Assembly (NCBI RefSeq): GCF_008386585.1
Contig: NZ_VUOB01000012.1
Span: forward strand, 1 to 64,000
DNA: 64,000 nt
Source of the DNA: Solihabitans fulvus
Lineage (GTDB): Bacteria > Actinomycetota > Actinomycetes > Mycobacteriales > Pseudonocardiaceae
Reading direction: 5' to 3'
Shown piece by piece: positions 61,103 through 64,000 of this stretch. Numbering within the stretch: the first letter of the stretch is position 1; each line of letters opens with the position of its first letter. The notes under the pieces are model-generated. The model ran no database searches, was not told the DNA's origin, and saw only the letters and a program-made list of their open reading frames with translations. Position numbers and translations under genes: made by a program.

Positions 61103-61605
61103 CGCGCGGCGCATCCGGGAATCGAACTTGTCGCGGTCAATCCAGGCATGATCATCGGACCGATCCAGCACGCCGGAGAGCTCGGCACCTCGGTCGACGG
61201 TATCCGCACCCTGCTGGCAGGGAAGATGCCCGGCGTGCCACGTCTCGAGTTCGCCACCGTCGACGTACGAGACGCAGCCACCGCGCATCGACTGGCAATG
61301 ACAACGCCGCCGGCCGCCGGCAACCGTTACATCCTCGCCGGCGAACAGCTTTCGTTCCCGGACATGGCCCACATCCTGGCCACCCGCTACCGGATCAGCA
61401 CGCGTGTGCTCCCCGACTGGCTGGTGCGCCTCGGCGCCCGCTTCGACGCGAACGCCCGCACCGCCGCCGGCTCCCTCGGCCGCACCGAGCACGTCTCCGC
61501 CGCCAAGGCCCGCAACGAACTCGACTAGGCCCAGCGCCCCATCGAGCAAACCCTGTTCGACACAGCCGAAAGTCTCATCCGCTTCGGTCTCGTCGAAGAC
61601 CCGGG
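61103..61605 (+). pseudogene. NAD-dependent epimerase remnant with in-frame stop
   Basis: Starting abruptly with HPGIELVAVNPGMIIGP, this frame matches the C-terminal ~150 residues of a dihydroflavonol-reductase-like epimerase (DVRDAATAHRLAM, GNRYILAGEQLSFPDM). The Rossmann half is missing. A TAG at 61526 interrupts ARNELD*AQRPIEQTLFDTA where relatives have Trp, so TGG probably mutated to TAG. Confidence 0.75.
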
Positions 61606-61837
61606 CACGCCGAGGAACGCACCGGCCCGGAGCGGCAGCGCCACCGCTGCCTGAGCCGCCGCTTGGCCCGCAACAGCGGATCGGTGATCGATGTGCCGGC
61701 GCCGTACTCGGCCACGATCGTGCCGCTGCAGGGAGCCGGCGGCGGCCGGCGTTCTCGGGCGCGAAGCGATCGTCGACTACCGTGGGATGTTCCAGAGCAC
61801 CGACACCGCTGATCCTCTCACCATCCGCGGACCCAGC

Positions 61838-62242
61838 TCAGCCGGCGCCCTCGGTGCGGACGTCGTACTCGTCGCGCGCCTCGAGAACTTCCTCGATGTG
61901 TCGTACCGACCACTCCGTGAGCGCCCTCAGAGGGGCCCGCAGTGTCTGGCCGAGGGAAGTGAGCTCGTACTCCACGCGGGCCGGCACCTCCGCATACACG
62001 GTCCGCCGGACCAGTCCGTCGCGTTCGAGGGTGCGCAGTGTCTGGGTGAGCATCTTCTCGCTCACTCCGGCCAGTCGCTGCCGCAGCTGGGTGAATCGGC
62101 ACGCCCCGTGCTTGCCGAGTTCGCCGAGCATGAGAACCGCCCATTTGCTGCCGATCTGGTCGAGCAGGTCGCGCGAGGGACAGCCACGCGTGTATGGGTC
62201 CCACGATTCCATGGGGCTGGTCTCATTTCTGACCGCTGCCAC
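61838..62242 (-). CDS. HxlR-family transcriptional regulator
   Basis: A 134-residue HxlR protein. It has a cysteine in YTRGCPSRDLLDQIGSKWAV, then LAGVSEKMLTQTLRTLERDG and the wing VYAEVPARVEYELTSLG. GTG at 62242 is preferred because GGAGG is 8 bases upstream; the longer frame starts with TTG at 62266 and contains that ribosome site. It is divergent from the NmrA/QorB-like gene at 62370 and likely controls it. It resembles the HxlR gene at 60064 in both sequence and arrangement. Confidence 0.9.
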   Translation of the reverse strand: MAAVRNETSPMESWDPYTRGCPSRDLLDQIGSKWAVLMLGELGKHGACRFTQLRQRLAGVSEKMLTQTLRTLERDGLVRRTVYAEVPARVEYELTSLGQTLRAPLRALTEWSVRHIEEVLEARDEYDVRTEGAG

Positions 62243-62369
62243 ACCGCTCACCTCCAAGCTTTCCAACAGGTGGTTACCCTACTGGAAAGTGGCTACTTAC
62301 CGAAAGAGAGTAAGCAGGCCACAGTGGGACCTGTGCCGCGGGAGGTCCGCGGCAGGAAAGGTTCACCTC

Positions 62370-63023
62370 ATGTCGATCGTCGTCACCGGAGCGTCCGGCC
62401 AACTGGGCCGGCTCACCGTCGAAGCGCTGCTGCGGCGCGGAGTGCCGGCCGCGGGCATCGTCGCGACCGGCCGGGACATCGCCAGGATCAAGACCTTCGC
62501 CGAACGTGGTGTGGCGGTACTCCAGGCTGACTTCGAGGACCCGCAGAGTCTCGCGGCGGCCTTCGCGGGAGCGGACAAGCTGCTGCTGATCTCGACCACT
62601 TCCGTGGACGAGCGGGTCGCCAACCACCACCGAGCCATCGACGCCGCAGTGGCGGCAGGCGTGTCGCTGGTGGCCTACACGAGCATGACGCACGCGGACA
62701 CGGCCACCACGATCCTCGCCTCGACCCATCGTGCCACGGAGGAATACCTGCGGGAGCGCGGAGTCCCCAGCGTGTTGCTGCGCAACAGTTGGTACCTGGA
62801 GAACTACACTGCCCAGCTGCCCGCGGCCGTGCAGCACGGCGCCTTCATCGGAGCCGCCGGCGAGGGCAGGGTCAGCGCCGCGTCCCGCGTCGACTACGCC
62901 GAGGCCGCCGCCACCGTGCTGACCACGGAAGACCGCACCGGCGCGGTTTACGAGCTGGGCGGCGACGAGGCGTTCGCCCTCGCCGAACTCGCCGCCACCA
63001 CGATCGCCGACGCGTCGCGCTGA
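62370..63023 (+). CDS. NmrA/QorB-like NAD(P)H-binding reductase, short C-terminus
   Basis: A 217-residue atypical SDR. IVVTGASGQLGRLTVEALL is the NADPH site, and VSLVAYTSMTHADTA and LLRNSWYLENY follow as in QorB-type quinone reductases. It stops after YELGGDEAFALAELAATTIA, whereas relatives are about 280 residues, so some 60-70 C-terminal residues are missing. It may be truncated or a short variant. GGAAAGG lies about 7 bases before the ATG. Divergent from an HxlR regulator. Confidence 0.8.
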   Translation: MSIVVTGASGQLGRLTVEALLRRGVPAAGIVATGRDIARIKTFAERGVAVLQADFEDPQSLAAAFAGADKLLLISTTSVDERVANHHRAIDAAVAAGVSLVAYTSMTHADTATTILASTHRATEEYLRERGVPSVLLRNSWYLENYTAQLPAAVQHGAFIGAAGEGRVSAASRVDYAEAAATVLTTEDRTGAVYELGGDEAFALAELAATTIADASR

Positions 63024-63061
63024 CACGCAACCCTTCGAGTCAACCGGAAAGGTCTGTTCCC

Positions 63062-64000
63062 ATGTCCACCCGCACCATCGCGTGGCGGCGCGCACTGTCC
63101 ACGCTCGCCTCGACGTCCGCCGTCCTGGTCGCCGTCACTGTTCCCGCCACCGCCGCGCCGGCTCCCGGCTACGAGATCACCATCAACGGCAGCAGTGCCT
63201 TCCCCGAAAGCGTTGCGGCCGACAACCACTACATCTACACCGGCAGCATCGCCGACGGTACCGTCTACCGAGGGCGGCTCGGAGCGAAGACGCTTGAGCC
63301 CTTCCTGCCGGGCGGCCGAGAGGGCCGCACCCAGGCCACCGGGATCCAGATCACCCGGAACCGCCTGCTGGTCGCCGGCGCCTTCACCGGACGCTTCTTC
63401 GTCTACACCAAAAACGGGAAGCTCGTTTCCGCCTACACCGTCCCCGACACGGGCGAGTCGACCCTCGTCAATGACGTCGCGGTCACCCCTGACGGGGACG
63501 TCTACATCACTGACTCCTTCCGCGCGGTGGTCTACCGGATCCCGGCTACGGGGGTCGACGCCCCCGCCACCGGCGCCCAGCAGACCTTGCAGGTGGCCCA
63601 CCACCTGCCGGACTACGTGGCCGGCAAGTCGAACGGCAACGGCATCGTCGCCACTCTCGACGGCAAGTTTCTGATCATCGGCTACTGGTACAGCGGCGCG
63701 CTCTACCGGCTCACCCTCGCCACCGGCGAAGTCCGCAAGATCGACGCACCGCCGCTGCCCAGCGCCGACGGCATCGTGTTGCGAGGAAACACCCTGTACA
63801 TCGCTCGTTCCGTGAACAACGAGATCACCACGGTCCGGCTCTGCGACGACGACACCCGGGCCACCGTAGTCTCCGAACGCACTTACCCGGGCGCCCACAC
63901 GACCACCGGCGTCGCCGTGAGCGGGGACCGGCTGTTGGTGACCAACTCCCAGATGGACGCCTACCTCCACGGCGCTCCGTTGACCAGCCCGGTGTTCACC
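63062..64000 (+). CDS. Secreted SMP-30/NHL-like beta-propeller protein (cut by window end)
   Basis: The first 313 residues are visible; the gene runs past the window. A signal peptide (RALSTLASTSAVLVAVTVPA) is followed by repeated propeller blades: DNHYIYTGSIADGTVYRGRL, VNDVAVTPDGDVYITDSF, FLIIGYWYSGALYRLTLATG and ADGIVLRGNTLYIARSVNN. These are typical of SMP-30/gluconolactonase-like proteins, often misnamed superoxide dismutase in actinomycetes. An enzymatic role is not proven. It lies 38 bases after the QorB-like gene. Confidence 0.82.
   Translation, partial: MSTRTIAWRRALSTLASTSAVLVAVTVPATAAPAPGYEITINGSSAFPESVAADNHYIYTGSIADGTVYRGRLGAKTLEPFLPGGREGRTQATGIQITRNRLLVAGAFTGRFFVYTKNGKLVSAYTVPDTGESTLVNDVAVTPDGDVYITDSFRAVVYRIPATGVDAPATGAQQTLQVAHHLPDYVAGKSNGNGIVATLDGKFLIIGYWYSGALYRLTLATGEVRKIDAPPLPSADGIVLRGNTLYIARSVNNEITTVRLCDDDTRATVVSERTYPGAHTTTGVAVSGDRLLVTNSQMDAYLHGAPLTSPVFT

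Noticed and set aside
61606..61837. Possible gene between the epimerase remnant and the HxlR gene
   Set aside because: Frames are short, lack a ribosome site and match nothing recognisable.

Overview
This window is high-GC actinomycete chromosome. The signs are strong third-position G/C bias, many ATGA stop/start overlaps, GTG and TTG starts, LacI/TetR/HxlR/LuxR regulators and secreted carbohydrate enzymes. The gene mix (exo-glucosaminidase with FnIII domains, Hen1-Pnkp RNA repair, large LuxR regulators, dense natural-product genes) fits a filamentous genus such as the Pseudonocardiaceae. Genus-level placement is inference only.

Left region (36-12183): seven co-directional, tightly packed genes encode a radical SAM/SPASM protein, a DegT aminotransferase fused to a GT2 glycosyltransferase, a Gfo/Idh/MocA oxidoreductase fused to a second radical SAM domain, a PhyH-type 2-oxoglutarate oxygenase, a sugar-nucleotide epimerase/dehydratase, a phosphatase-like protein and an APH-like kinase. 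A convergent large LuxR (LAL) regulator follows. The set looks like biosynthesis of an amino-sugar or aminocyclitol-like metabolite, and the two fusions are uncommon. Housekeeping and stress genes follow: RibD/DHFR-like reductase, secreted penicillin-acylase-type amidohydrolase, furA-katG, a large secreted GH2 exo-glucosaminidase, and an SDR/TetR pair around a perfect 22-bp-arm operator.

Central region (24103-34296) is the most interesting part. A nine-gene minus-strand operon encodes an AurF/CmlI-type di-iron N-oxygenase, an amino acid:[carrier protein] ligase (class II seryl-tRNA-synthetase-like), two holo-ACP synthases, two acyl carrier proteins, a SAM methyltransferase, a KAS III-like enzyme and a KAS III-like partner lacking the catalytic cysteine. 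It diverges from a plus-strand operon with a stand-alone condensation-domain protein, an MFS exporter and a TrmB/LuxR-like regulator. A perfect Crp-type palindrome lies between the two. I infer that an amino acid is loaded on a carrier protein, N-oxidised there, possibly O-methylated, and passed to condensation enzymes. The product is unknown.

Middle-right (34345-49210): GH18 chitinase, TPR protein, endonuclease V, MmcQ/YjbR protein, XRE-cupin regulator, the Hen1-Pnkp RNA repair pair, a membrane-anchored alpha/beta hydrolase behind MerR-like operators, an AAA/LuxR regulator, a lipoprotein and two YbjQ-type genes. The last YbjQ gene ends inside a 3' half of tRNA-Pro, a likely attachment-site scar.

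Right region (50040-64000): secreted GH29 fucosidase and GH59-like galactosidase, then a LacI-controlled sugar ABC importer with two matching operators. After that comes a patch of decayed genes (sugar kinase, TetR and epimerase remnants, a transposase fragment) among quinone-oxidoreductase and HxlR pairs. The last gene is an SMP-30-like secreted protein cut by the window end. Reading frames on the opposite strand of these genes are GC-bias shadows and were left out.
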